Shown piece by piece: positions 42,303 through 50,393 of a stretch of DNA of 64,000 nucleotides. The stretch comes from Marinomonas pollencensis. GTDB taxonomy: Bacteria; Pseudomonadota; Gammaproteobacteria; Pseudomonadales; Marinomonadaceae. Both the position numbers and the translations under genes were made by a program. The DNA lies in NCBI RefSeq assembly GCF_003387375.1, contig NZ_QUNG01000001.1:456510-520509 (forward strand). Reading direction: 5' to 3'. How positions within the stretch are numbered: the stretch's first letter is position 1; the number at the start of each line of letters is the position of its first letter. Under the pieces are notes generated by a model that saw only the letters and a program-made list of their open reading frames with translations, ran no database searches and was not told where the DNA came from.

Positions 42303-43340
42303 ATGAGTGATCAAATTTTTGCATTCGGTCTTGGCATCGGCACCCAAAATAAAGAAGGCGACTGGCTAGAAGTTTTCTACCCTACACCAAGCACCAATGC
42401 AGAACAAAGCACCCTTGACGCCCTACTAGAAAGCACTAACTACGAAGGCGGAAACAGCACCCTAGTACTAGAAGAAGGCGACCTGAACCGCCTACACATG
42501 AGCCTTCTAAAAGCCGGCAACATTGAGCAAGCTGAGCTAGCGTCTCGCCTTAAAGCCTCTACACAACCTGTTGTATTGTGTGTTCTTGCGACCAATGAAG
42601 CCCCAACTAACCCAGCAGAAGCTTATCTTAAACTGCAACTAATCTCTCACCGTCTTGCACAACCACACAGTGTTGTTTTAGACGGCATGTTTGGTCTACT
42701 GATCAACACCGCATGGACGAGCGAAGGCCCAATTGATGTTCGCGAATTGGCAGACCGCCAACTCAGCGCACGCATGCAAGGTCGCACTATTGAAGTATTC
42801 AGTGTCGATAAATTCCCTAAAATGCTCAACTTTGTTGTACCTACCGGCATTCGTGTTGGCGATGGCGCACGCATTCGTTTAGGCGCACATCTGGGCGAAG
42901 GCACAACCGTTATGCACGAAGGTTTTGTAAACTTCAATGCCGGTACATTAGGCTCAAGCATGGTAGAAGGCCGTATTTCTGCAGGCGTAGTGGTTGGCAA
43001 TGGCTCTGACCTAGGTGGCGGCTGTTCAACCATGGGCACATTGTCAGGCGGTGGTAACATAGTAATTGGCGTTGGCGAGAAATGCCTAATCGGCGCCAAC
43101 GCTGGTATCGGCATCGGTCTTGGCGACCGCTGTACAGTAGAGTCCGGTCTTTACATCACAGCTGGTTCAAAAGTGGCCGTACTAGACGAAAACAACCAAG
43201 TTGTATCGACTGTAAAAGCCCGTGAGCTGTCAGGACAATCAGATCTACTATTCCGTCGTAACTCTGAAACTGGCGCAATCGAATGCAAAACCAATAAAAC
43301 GGCGATTGCATTAAACGAAGCACTTCACGCACACAACTAA
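42303..43340 (+). CDS. dapD: 2,3,4,5-tetrahydropyridine-2,6-dicarboxylate N-succinyltransferase (long type)
   Basis: Succinylates tetrahydrodipicolinate in the lysine/DAP pathway. The 345-residue protein is the long, Pseudomonas-type DapD rather than the 274-residue E. coli type: an N-terminal domain of about 170 residues, then a left-handed beta-helix (GVRVGDGARIRLGAHLGEG-like repeats) with conserved EGRISAGVVVGNGSDLGGG. GGAGA precedes the ATG. Confidence 0.95.
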   Translation: MSDQIFAFGLGIGTQNKEGDWLEVFYPTPSTNAEQSTLDALLESTNYEGGNSTLVLEEGDLNRLHMSLLKAGNIEQAELASRLKASTQPVVLCVLATNEAPTNPAEAYLKLQLISHRLAQPHSVVLDGMFGLLINTAWTSEGPIDVRELADRQLSARMQGRTIEVFSVDKFPKMLNFVVPTGIRVGDGARIRLGAHLGEGTTVMHEGFVNFNAGTLGSSMVEGRISAGVVVGNGSDLGGGCSTMGTLSGGGNIVIGVGEKCLIGANAGIGIGLGDRCTVESGLYITAGSKVAVLDENNQVVSTVKARELSGQSDLLFRRNSETGAIECKTNKTAIALNEALHAHN

Positions 43341-43350
43341 TCAAACAAAT

Positions 43351-43382
43351 AAGCCATGTCGACTAAGCTGACGACATGGCTT
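43351..43382 (+). terminator. Hairpin between dapD and the arsC/yffB-like gene
   Basis: AAGCCATGTCG (43351-43361) pairs perfectly with CGACATGGCTT (43372-43382), loop 10 nt. Only TTTC follows, and the next gene's ribosome site begins four bases later, so it may be a partial terminator or an mRNA-processing or stability element. Confidence 0.5.
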
Positions 43383-43396
43383 TCTTGGAGAGTAAA

Positions 43397-43744
43397 ATGA
43401 TTAGCATTTATGGCATAAAGAATTGCGACACCATGAAGAAGGCATTTCGCTGGCTCGATGAGCACAATATTGAGTATCAATTTTTCGACTACAAAAAAGT
43501 CGGTGTTGATAGCAAACTGGCAAAGCAATGGCTTGCTCAGCAAGATTGGCAACAGATCATTAATAAACGCGGCACTACTTGGCGCAAACTAGATGACGAA
43601 ACAAAAGACGCCATGGACAACGCCAACGCCCTAGAAATCATGCAAGCTCAACCTTCTATCATTAAACGACCTCTTATTATCAAAGACAGCGAGATAATTT
43701 TAGGCTTCAATGCAGAAGAGTATCAGCGTCAATTTCTCAATTGA
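43397..43744 (+). CDS. ArsC/Spx-family (YffB-like) reductase-fold protein
   Basis: A 115-residue thioredoxin-fold protein of the YffB/Spx branch of the arsenate reductase family: start ISIYGIKNCDTMKKAFRWL with one catalytic-type Cys (Cys10) and no second Cys in a CxxC position, INKRGTTWRKL, and the late IIKRPLIIKD. The ATG at 43397 has TTGGAGAG upstream; an upstream in-frame ATG lies inside the hairpin arm and is unlikely. YffB has been proposed as a glutathione-dependent reductase; function unproven. Such genes often sit beside dapD/dapE. Confidence 0.88.
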   Translation: MISIYGIKNCDTMKKAFRWLDEHNIEYQFFDYKKVGVDSKLAKQWLAQQDWQQIINKRGTTWRKLDDETKDAMDNANALEIMQAQPSIIKRPLIIKDSEIILGFNAEEYQRQFLN

Positions 43745-43937
43745 CCGCTGATGGGTACACTCGTGGCAACTCTTTAGTTTGTTTTTTTACCACGGGTGTG
43801 ACGCTAGGTCGATAACCTGCATTGGTAACATCAGACTGTATAACAGGGACAAAATAACTTTCCTGGGCAACCGGAGGCTCTAACAAGCTACAAGCACTCA
43901 ACATGAACCCTAAAACAGCAATGACACTTAATTTCAT
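43737..43937 (-). CDS. Small lipoprotein of unknown function
   Basis: A 66-residue precursor with a clear lipoprotein signal: lipobox LSAC, Cys16, Ser at +2, so outer-membrane sorting is expected. The mature part is about 50 residues, Pro/Val-rich and tail-like, with no known domain. AAGGTGG stands just upstream of the ATG. Its 3' end overlaps the convergent arsC-like gene by 8 nt. It is divergent from dapE with a 76-nt gap. Confidence 0.7.
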   Translation of the reverse strand: MKLSVIAVLGFMLSACSLLEPPVAQESYFVPVIQSDVTNAGYRPSVTPVVKKQTKELPRVYPSAVN

Positions 43938-43955
43938 AACCCACCTTTATCAAAC

Positions 43956-43975
43956 ATCCTGAATCTAGACAGGAT
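43956..43975. promoter_or_regulatory. Inverted repeat in the lipoprotein-dapE divergent gap
   Basis: ATCCTG (43956-43961) and CAGGAT (43970-43975) flank an 8-nt spacer. The site lies in the only regulatory gap for both genes, so it could be an operator; the arms are short and chance is possible. Confidence 0.3.
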
Positions 43976-44013
43976 AATTTATAAAGCAGTGAAAACCAAT
44001 ACAAAGGTAAAGA

Positions 44014-45165
44014 ATGACTAACTTGTCCCCAACCCTAAAACTGGCCATCGACCTAATTTCTCGCCCTTCTGTGACACCAGAAGACGCTGGCTGCCAAGAA
44101 GTAATGATTCAACGCCTAGAACGTCTTGGTTTTCACGTTGAGTCCATGCCATTTGGTGAGGTTAAAAATTTCTACGCGAAACGCGGCTCATCTGGCCCTA
44201 ATCTATGCTTTGCCGGCCATACAGACGTCGTACCAACAGGCCCTGAAGAAGAGTGGAAAGTTCCACCTTTTGCCCCAGAAATAGTCGACGGCATGCTTTA
44301 TGGGCGCGGCGCAGCAGACATGAAAGGCAGCCTTGCAGCCATGGTCACCGCGGTTGAAAACTTTGTCACCGAACACCCGGACCATAAAGGGCAAATTTCC
44401 TTCCTCATTACCAGCGACGAAGAAGGCCCTTTTGTTGACGGCACCACTCGTGTTGTGGACGCACTCATGGCGCGCAATGAAACCGTAGATTGGTGCATCG
44501 TAGGCGAGCCTTCAAGCACAAATACATTGGGCGATATCATTAAAAACGGCCGTCGTGGCTCATTCAGTGGCAACCTAACCATTCACGGTAAGCAAGGCCA
44601 TGTTGCTTACCCACACCTCGCAGAAAACCCAATTCATTTGGCTGCACCAGCACTTGCAGAACTGTCGAATACACACTGGGATGACGGTAATGAGTTTTTT
44701 CCACCTACCAGCTTTCAAGTGTCTAACATTCAAGCTGGCACGGGTGCCACTAACGTCGTCCCAGGAAAACTGAACACTCAATTCAACTTCCGTTTCTCAT
44801 CAGAGTTAGACTTTGACACCCTAAAAGAACGCGTCATCGAGATACTTGATAAACATCAACTACGCTACGACGTAGAATGGACCTACAATGGCTTACCCTT
44901 CTTAACTCGCCCAGGTGAACTCGTTGACGCCATTACGACCGCTGTGCAAGATACCGTCGGCATTACCCCAGAACTGTCAACATCAGGCGGCACATCAGAT
45001 GGCCGATTTATTGCTAAAATGGGCACCCAAGTTGTTGAACTTGGTCCTATTAACGCCACCATTCACCAACTGAACGAATGTGTTGATGCACAAAGCCTGA
45101 ATCAGCTTAGCGATATTTACCAAGGCATATTAACCAATTTATTCGCCAACACTAGCCAAGCATGA
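44014..45165 (+). CDS. dapE: Succinyl-diaminopimelate desuccinylase
   Basis: Zinc hydrolase releasing L,L-diaminopimelate. The 383-residue M20 peptidase-fold protein has [12 protein letters not shown] (first zinc ligands), [26 protein letters not shown] with the catalytic Glu, and a C-terminal [14 protein letters not shown] with the last His ligand. AAAGGTAAAG precedes the ATG. Its stop overlaps the next gene as ATGA. Confidence 0.97.
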   Translation: MTNLSPTLKLAIDLISRPSVTPEDAGCQEVMIQRLERLGFHVESMPFGEVKNFYAKRGSSGPNLCFAGHTDVVPTGPEEEWKVPPFAPEIVDGMLYGRGAADMKGSLAAMVTAVENFVTEHPDHKGQISFLITSDEEGPFVDGTTRVVDALMARNETVDWCIVGEPSSTNTLGDIIKNGRRGSFSGNLTIHGKQGHVAYPHLAENPIHLAAPALAELSNTHWDDGNEFFPPTSFQVSNIQAGTGATNVVPGKLNTQFNFRFSSELDFDTLKERVIEILDKHQLRYDVEWTYNGLPFLTRPGELVDAITTAVQDTVGITPELSTSGGTSDGRFIAKMGTQVVELGPINATIHQLNECVDAQSLNQLSDIYQGILTNLFANTSQA

Positions 45166-45434
45166 AAATCCAAAGCCGCTTACATAAGTTAGCCATGAGA
45201 CTGGGCAACAACCCCAGGATTGCGCTAATCAAAATGATCCAAGGCGGACTTTTATTTGCTTTTGGCGTTCTCATGATAATGGTATCCAACCAAGTTCTTA
45301 GCGACTCCATTAGCCAAGAATTTATCGCCCTTATTGGACTAATAGTGGCTGGAGCGGGCATACTCTGGAGCGCTGTTGGCTACCTATCAATGAGCGTATT
45401 AAGGCTGTATAACATGATCAATAAAAAGGATTAA
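45162..45434 (+). CDS. Small two-TM membrane protein of unknown function
   Basis: A 90-residue protein with a basic N-terminus, two hydrophobic segments (about 26-44 and 54-78) and a short cytoplasmic tail ending NKKD. No family recognised. The ATG overlaps the dapE stop (ATGA) and the next gene follows after three bases, so it belongs to the dapE transcript. The clean coupling argues for a real gene. Confidence 0.7.
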   Translation: MKIQSRLHKLAMRLGNNPRIALIKMIQGGLLFAFGVLMIMVSNQVLSDSISQEFIALIGLIVAGAGILWSAVGYLSMSVLRLYNMINKKD

Positions 45435-45437
45435 AGG

Positions 45438-45812
45438 ATGCAACCTGACATCGAAATATATGTATTATCCTGCCCAACTGATACTATTGTCAGCTGGCTG
45501 AGTCAGACATTTACTCTGCTCGAACAAAGCCAGCCTACTCCACTATGCACTAAAGTGACGCTGGAATTTAATGGCCACACCATCCCGGTAACCATTTTAG
45601 AGCAAGCTTCAGGAAAGCGTTTCACCTCCATTTGGTTTGACTCTAGCCATACGCCTTGGGAAACAGATATTCTCTGCGCCAAAGACGCTTACAGCAGCTT
45701 AAACTGCGAAGTGCGCTGCAATTATCAAGGCTGGGAAGAAGAAGGCGACCAAGACCCAGATCAATGGTGGAAAATTAACAGTCACGGTGAAGGTCCTTTT
45801 GTCTGGAACTGA
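45438..45812 (+). CDS. Conserved-type hypothetical cytoplasmic protein
   Basis: A 124-residue acidic, Trp-rich protein without signal or membrane segment. The second half carries WFDSSHTPWETDILCA, NYQGWEEEGDQDPD and QWWKI, a pattern I cannot assign to a characterised family. AAGGA lies seven bases upstream of the ATG. It is third in the dapE unit. Confidence 0.75.
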   Translation: MQPDIEIYVLSCPTDTIVSWLSQTFTLLEQSQPTPLCTKVTLEFNGHTIPVTILEQASGKRFTSIWFDSSHTPWETDILCAKDAYSSLNCEVRCNYQGWEEEGDQDPDQWWKINSHGEGPFVWN

Positions 45813-45866
45813 ATAACCGTCACACTCCTACTAACTATTCTATAAAACGATTAAGCGAGTCGATTC

Positions 45867-46247
45867 ATGCAAATTACACTTCTAAAAGGCAAACTTCATA
45901 TGGCAAGCGTCTCCCAAGCAGAGCTTTGGTATGACGGTTCATGCGCTATTGATAAAGACCTTGTAGAATTAGCGGGGTTTCGAGAGTTTGAAAAAATAGA
46001 CATCTATAATGTTGATAACGGCGAGCGTTTTCACACTTACGTCATCCTAGCAGAAGCAGGCTCAGGCACCATTTCGATGAATGGCGCGGCGGCGCGAAAA
46101 GTTCAAGTTGGCGACCGAGTGATCATTGCCACTTACGGCCAGTTCGACGAGAAAGAAGCAGATAACTTCGAACCTAAACTAGTCTACTTAAACAAAGACA
46201 ATACCGTCGAGCGCACGACTAACACCATCCCAGTGCAGAAAGACTAA
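45867..46247 (+). CDS. panD: Aspartate 1-decarboxylase (pyruvoyl enzyme) proenzyme
   Basis: Makes beta-alanine for pantothenate. The 126-residue proenzyme has the self-cleavage site Gly24-Ser25 in [11 protein letters not shown], exactly at the family position, which also fixes the start. Lys9 and Tyr in ITLLKGKLH, the INGAA-like [10 protein letters not shown], and [10 protein letters not shown] are present. It ends before a terminator shared with tpx. Confidence 0.97.
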   Translation: MQITLLKGKLHMASVSQAELWYDGSCAIDKDLVELAGFREFEKIDIYNVDNGERFHTYVILAEAGSGTISMNGAAARKVQVGDRVIIATYGQFDEKEADNFEPKLVYLNKDNTVERTTNTIPVQKD

Positions 46248-46265
46248 TCCGCTGCCAGCGCCAAC

Positions 46266-46294
46266 AAAAAAGCCAGCTATTTAGCTGGCTTTTT
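46266..46294. terminator. Bidirectional terminator between panD and tpx
   Basis: AAAAAGCCAGCT (46267-46278) pairs with AGCTGGCTTTTT (46283-46294) around a 4-nt loop, A-rich on one side and T-rich on the other, so it works for both convergent genes. Confidence 0.92.
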
Positions 46295-46327
46295 GATTTT
46301 TAACGCAATACTTGATCTAAAGCAGGA

Positions 46328-46825
46328 TTAACCTAATACAGCCAAAGCGGCATCATAATCAGGTTCATCTGCAATTTCAGCGACTTGCTCTGTGTACAGA
46401 ACGCTGCCGTTTTCATCTAATACAATTACCGCACGAGACAACAAACCCACCAGCGGACCTGTGCTGAAAGTTAGACCGTAGTCATCGCCAAAAGAAGAAC
46501 GGAAGCTTGAACCAGTATCAACATGATCAATGCCTTCTGCACCACAAAAACGCGCTGCAGCGAATGGCAGATCCGCAGAAACACAAAGCACATTAACCCC
46601 TTTTAAAGCGGCAGCTGACTCATTGAACTTTCGCACGGAAGTGGCACAAGTTGGCGTGTCAATAGAAGGAAAAACATTTAGAACTAGCTTAGCGCCTTGG
46701 TAATCACTCAATGTCGCCAAAGACAAATCCGTCTTTACTAATTCGAATGCTGGCGCCTGCGTACCAACAGCAGGAAGCTCACCTACTGTCTCGATTGGAT
46801 TACCTTTCAGTGTTACTGATGACAT
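46328..46825 (-). CDS. tpx: Thiol peroxidase (atypical 2-Cys peroxiredoxin)
   Basis: Reduces hydroperoxides with thioredoxin. The 165-residue protein shows the Tpx peroxidatic motif FPSIDTPTCATSVR and the resolving Cys in ARFCGAEGI, with the closing SFGDDYGL and GLLSRAVIVLDENG. AAGGAAAA precedes the ATG. Confidence 0.97.
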   Translation of the reverse strand: MSSVTLKGNPIETVGELPAVGTQAPAFELVKTDLSLATLSDYQGAKLVLNVFPSIDTPTCATSVRKFNESAAALKGVNVLCVSADLPFAAARFCGAEGIDHVDTGSSFRSSFGDDYGLTFSTGPLVGLLSRAVIVLDENGSVLYTEQVAEIADEPDYDAALAVLG

Positions 46826-46856
46826 GATCTTTTCCTTACCTATTTATAAGAATGTA

Positions 46857-47327
46857 CTAGCCGCGAACAATAGATACGTTCTCAGCCTGTTTACCCTTTT
46901 CGCCTTCTGTTACATAGAAGCGAACCAGCTGGCCTTCAACTAAAAAACGGCGACCACGGCCACGAATAGCGCGGTAGTGAACAAAAACGTCGTCTCCATT
47001 TTCCATGGTTAAAAAGCCGAAGCCTTTTGAAGAGTTAAACCATTTTACCGTGCCTTGCTCACGATCGTCATCCTCATCTTCTTCAGATTGAGACGCCGCA
47101 CTTGAGCCACGCTCTTGACTCACCATAGCACCAACGTAAACAGACACGAAAAGAAACGCAAAATAAACCAAATAGTTGCTACCTATTTCATCACCTAATA
47201 CTGCGGCAATTAATAAAGGAACAACAAGAGCAATAATTAGACTGGTAACAAACGCACGCATTGAAAATAAAGCAGAACCAACAGAAGATCCTTTGTGACT
47301 CGTAACATTATCCTGATGATCATTCAT
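46857..47327 (-). CDS. Membrane-anchored cold-shock-domain protein
   Basis: A 156-residue protein with two predicted membrane segments (about 26-45 and 52-70), a Ser/acidic linker (about 75-90) and a C-terminal cold-shock domain (about 91-156). The domain keeps both nucleic-acid-binding motifs, KGFGFL (RNP1) and VFVHY (RNP2), plus GTVKWFN. With the N-terminus inside, both ends would be cytoplasmic, placing an RNA/ssDNA-binding domain at the membrane. The basic insert RGRGRRF replaces the usual loop. AGAGAC precedes the ATG. Confidence 0.88.
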   Translation of the reverse strand: MNDHQDNVTSHKGSSVGSALFSMRAFVTSLIIALVVPLLIAAVLGDEIGSNYLVYFAFLFVSVYVGAMVSQERGSSAASQSEEDEDDDREQGTVKWFNSSKGFGFLTMENGDDVFVHYRAIRGRGRRFLVEGQLVRFYVTEGEKGKQAENVSIVRG

Positions 47328-47608
47328 AACTGTGTCTCTTGTTAAATTAATATATTTTATGATTCGAAAGGAGGAATTACCTAAGTAAAAAATCTCTCGT
47401 TAAACTCGTACAAATGTGAAAAGTTAAAAGTTTTTACCACTCTCTTACTAAATTAGCGTGTGAAGCGACATAAGATCATAGTAAAATAGCTTGCTTCTTT
47501 CAAAAGCAAACTCCGCGCCATTTTCTATTCTAATGTGCAAAGAAGATGCATGCAACATATAGAAAGGCTCCGAAATTAAGAGCTTAGCATATTAAGGTTA
47601 ACATACTG

Positions 47609-47830
47609 ATGCCACCAATGAATACCTTAGACACAGAGCAGCGTATTGACGAACTCGAATACAAACTTCAATTTCAAGAAGACACGATCGACAGTCTAAA
47701 TCAGTCCCTAATTGTGCAACAAAAAGACCTACTGTTGATGAAAGAAAAACTCATCATGCTGGAGAAACAATTAGAAGCCAACCGCCAACAGCAAAATATC
47801 GTGGAAGGCGAAACACCGCCTCACTATTAA
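47609..47830 (+). CDS. slyX: SlyX-family coiled-coil protein
   Basis: A 73-residue protein that is almost entirely one helical coiled coil (RIDELEYKLQFQEDTIDSLN...) and ends in the SlyX-typical TPPHY. SlyX function is unknown. A second Met three codons later is also possible; AAGG lies 11 bases from the first. The 281-nt gap to the cold-shock gene carries no other recognisable gene; it should contain both promoters. Confidence 0.88.
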   Translation: MPPMNTLDTEQRIDELEYKLQFQEDTIDSLNQSLIVQQKDLLLMKEKLIMLEKQLEANRQQQNIVEGETPPHY

Positions 47831-48628
47831 TTAACTGTTACTGCATTTATCATCCAGCGATTTTAGAACATAAACATCAAAACGCCCTGCCTTACCCTCT
47901 AATTGATAAGTAGGCTCTGTATTATTTAAATAAGGAGCCCCTTTTGGGCGTTTTACCACCACACGGTAATTTGCAACTTCCAACGCTTTTGGCAGCAATA
48001 AATCTGCATCTTCGTCTTTCCCTACTAGATCCCTAAAAAACGCCATTTCTTTTTTCGCAGCAGCAGAAGATTTATCTGTATGCGGATACATGGGGTCAAG
48101 AAAAACCACATCAAAACGCGCCTCTGTGACACTCTTAATAGTTCCCTCCAGTAACGGCATACGAGCAACGATAGTAGACACTTCAGAATGATTTAAGGCA
48201 CGACGCAGACCATCTTCTAATAACGCCCTAACAAACCCTACTCGCTCACATAAAGAAACGTGACAACCAAGGCTTGCTAACACAAATGCGTCTCGACCAA
48301 GTCCTGCGGTGGCATCTAATACGGATAAATTAGACTGCTTATTCAGCCCCACTGCTTTAGCAATATCCTGCCTTTTACCACCACCAAACCGTCGCCGATG
48401 GTCCACCGCCCCAGAAGTAAAATCAATCACCACTGGCTTTGGCGCACCTTTGCCGGTTTTCGCCAAGGCTAAGCTATGCTCACCCCTGATCAGTAGATAA
48501 TCGAATTCATCAACGTATTTCAGCGCCACCTCTAAAGAAAAGTATGGCAACAAAAGTGCGCTCGCTAATGCTTGCGCATCGGCTTCACAACAAGGCGTAT
48601 CAGTAGCAACAGCAAGAGAATTTAACAA
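47831..48628 (-). CDS. rsmJ: 16S rRNA (guanine(1516)-N(2))-methyltransferase
   Basis: SAM-dependent methyltransferase for G1516 of 16S rRNA. Motifs: [20 protein letters not shown]-binding [16 protein letters not shown], catalytic LDPMYPH, and VVKRP. The start is unclear: no ATG exists near the N-terminus. I chose TTG 48628 (265 residues, GGA nine bases upstream), which fits the usual 250-261 residues; the frame is open to another TTG at 48691 with no ribosome site. The stop abuts slyX convergently. Confidence 0.85.
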   Translation of the reverse strand: MLNSLAVATDTPCCEADAQALASALLLPYFSLEVALKYVDEFDYLLIRGEHSLALAKTGKGAPKPVVIDFTSGAVDHRRRFGGGKRQDIAKAVGLNKQSNLSVLDATAGLGRDAFVLASLGCHVSLCERVGFVRALLEDGLRRALNHSEVSTIVARMPLLEGTIKSVTEARFDVVFLDPMYPHTDKSSAAAKKEMAFFRDLVGKDEDADLLLPKALEVANYRVVVKRPKGAPYLNNTEPTYQLEGKAGRFDVYVLKSLDDKCSNS

Positions 48629-48744
48629 AGCGCTTGTTCCAATAAGAAAATGACTAAAAAAAAGCAAGAAAGCACGGCGCACTAAGCGCAAGAGGAAACG
48701 AGAAAAACAATACTAAAGGAAACATAGAAAGGCGAGGAATAAAG

Positions 48745-48780
48745 AGAGCAAAAGAGCGCTTTGATGATTAAAGCCACTCT
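48745..48780 (-). terminator. Intrinsic terminator downstream of tsaB
   Basis: On the minus strand AGAGTGGCTTT (48770-48780) pairs with AAAGCGCTCT (about 48752-48762) with a small internal mismatch, loop about 7 nt, followed by TTTT. It separates tsaB from rsmJ; the rest of 48629-48797 shows nothing else. Confidence 0.55.
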
Positions 48781-48797
48781 CCTTTTTCCTGTTTTCG

Positions 48798-49505
48798 TTA
48801 TCTTTTACCTATTTTTGGCGCCTGCTTTTCCCAAGTAATTTCATCTCGTAAATAAATCGGCATCGCGTCATAGGCGGATACGGTTTTTCCTTGAGAGAAT
48901 AACTCTTGGGCTAGCTGCGCAATACACGCTGCTCGTGGCGCAACCTCCAAGAGGACTTGGTCAGGCTTGCTTGGCAATAACTGGCTTAGCACTTCGTCAT
49001 AAAGCCAACCAGAACCAACACCTTGGTAACTAACATCAAATTTAGGCAGGTTTTCAGGTTTGGCGACCTGCTCATCAAAGAGACAGTCAATCAGGTAATG
49101 CCCCTCGACCTTATTCACATGGTAGCCAGCCACATAAACTTCTCCCATACGAGCATCCAAAGCCGACAACCAATATGGCTGCCCAGTCTTTTGAAAACCC
49201 TCTAATGCTTGGGCTGCCAAGGTAGAAACGGGGATCACAGGCAGGTCAGCACCATATGCCAAGCCTTGAACCACGCCAGCACTGATCCTAAGCCCAGTAA
49301 AGGAGCCTGGACCACGACCGAACGCAATCGCGTCCAGATCAGCCAAAGCTAAGCCCGCTTGCGCAAGAATCTGTTCTACCATAGGCAAAATCAGGTCATT
49401 ATGTTGACGCGGTGCCATGCGAAAATCTTCTAACACCACCCCATCAATGTTCAACGCCACTGAGCAAGCTGGCGTTGATGTGTCCAAAGCTAAAATTGCA
49501 GTCAT
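48798..49505 (-). CDS. tsaB: tRNA threonylcarbamoyladenosine biosynthesis protein TsaB
   Basis: Partner of TsaD and TsaE in t6A37 synthesis. The 235-residue ASKHA-fold protein starts ILALDTSTPACSVAL, with QHNDLILPMVEQIL and FGRGPGSFTGLRIS typical of TsaB, and lacks the metal-binding HxxxH of TsaD. It follows adk by six bases. Confidence 0.96.
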   Translation of the reverse strand: MTAILALDTSTPACSVALNIDGVVLEDFRMAPRQHNDLILPMVEQILAQAGLALADLDAIAFGRGPGSFTGLRISAGVVQGLAYGADLPVIPVSTLAAQALEGFQKTGQPYWLSALDARMGEVYVAGYHVNKVEGHYLIDCLFDEQVAKPENLPKFDVSYQGVGSGWLYDEVLSQLLPSKPDQVLLEVAPRAACIAQLAQELFSQGKTVSAYDAMPIYLRDEITWEKQAPKIGKR

Positions 49506-49511
49506 TAAAAA

Positions 49512-50210
<699 letters not shown>

Positions 50211-50236
50211 CTATCTGCCGTACTTTAAACGCACGC

Positions 50237-50369
50237 AAAAAAGGCGCGAAAAGACAGCGTAAAGGCAGACAACCTGCAAAGTAAAAATTGAATGGCTGCC
50301 AAGCATACCCAAGCAAGCCTTCAAGATGCAAATTTACTGTCCTATTTTCGCTATTTTCGCGCCTTTTTT
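50237..50369. repeat. 133-bp element bounded by perfect 16-bp inverted repeats
   Basis: The arm at 50237-50252 (A6-GGCGCG-A4) is the exact reverse complement of 50354-50369. Inside, GACAG-x2-TAAA near the left arm and TTTACTGTC near the right arm extend the complementarity. The element fills the gap between ppc (end 50394) and adk (start 50168). On the minus strand the outer stem ends in T6, so it could be an oversized ppc terminator, a structured RNA, or a small non-autonomous element. A further small stem (GGTTA/TAACC, 50370-50384) adjoins it. Confidence 0.75.
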
Positions 50370-50393
50370 GGTTAAAAACTAACCGTTTTTGAT

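Noticed and set aside
47366-47385. A perfect Shine-Dalgarno-like AAAGGAGG on the plus strand upstream of slyX
   Set aside because: No start codon follows at a usable distance; it lies in the divergent promoter region.
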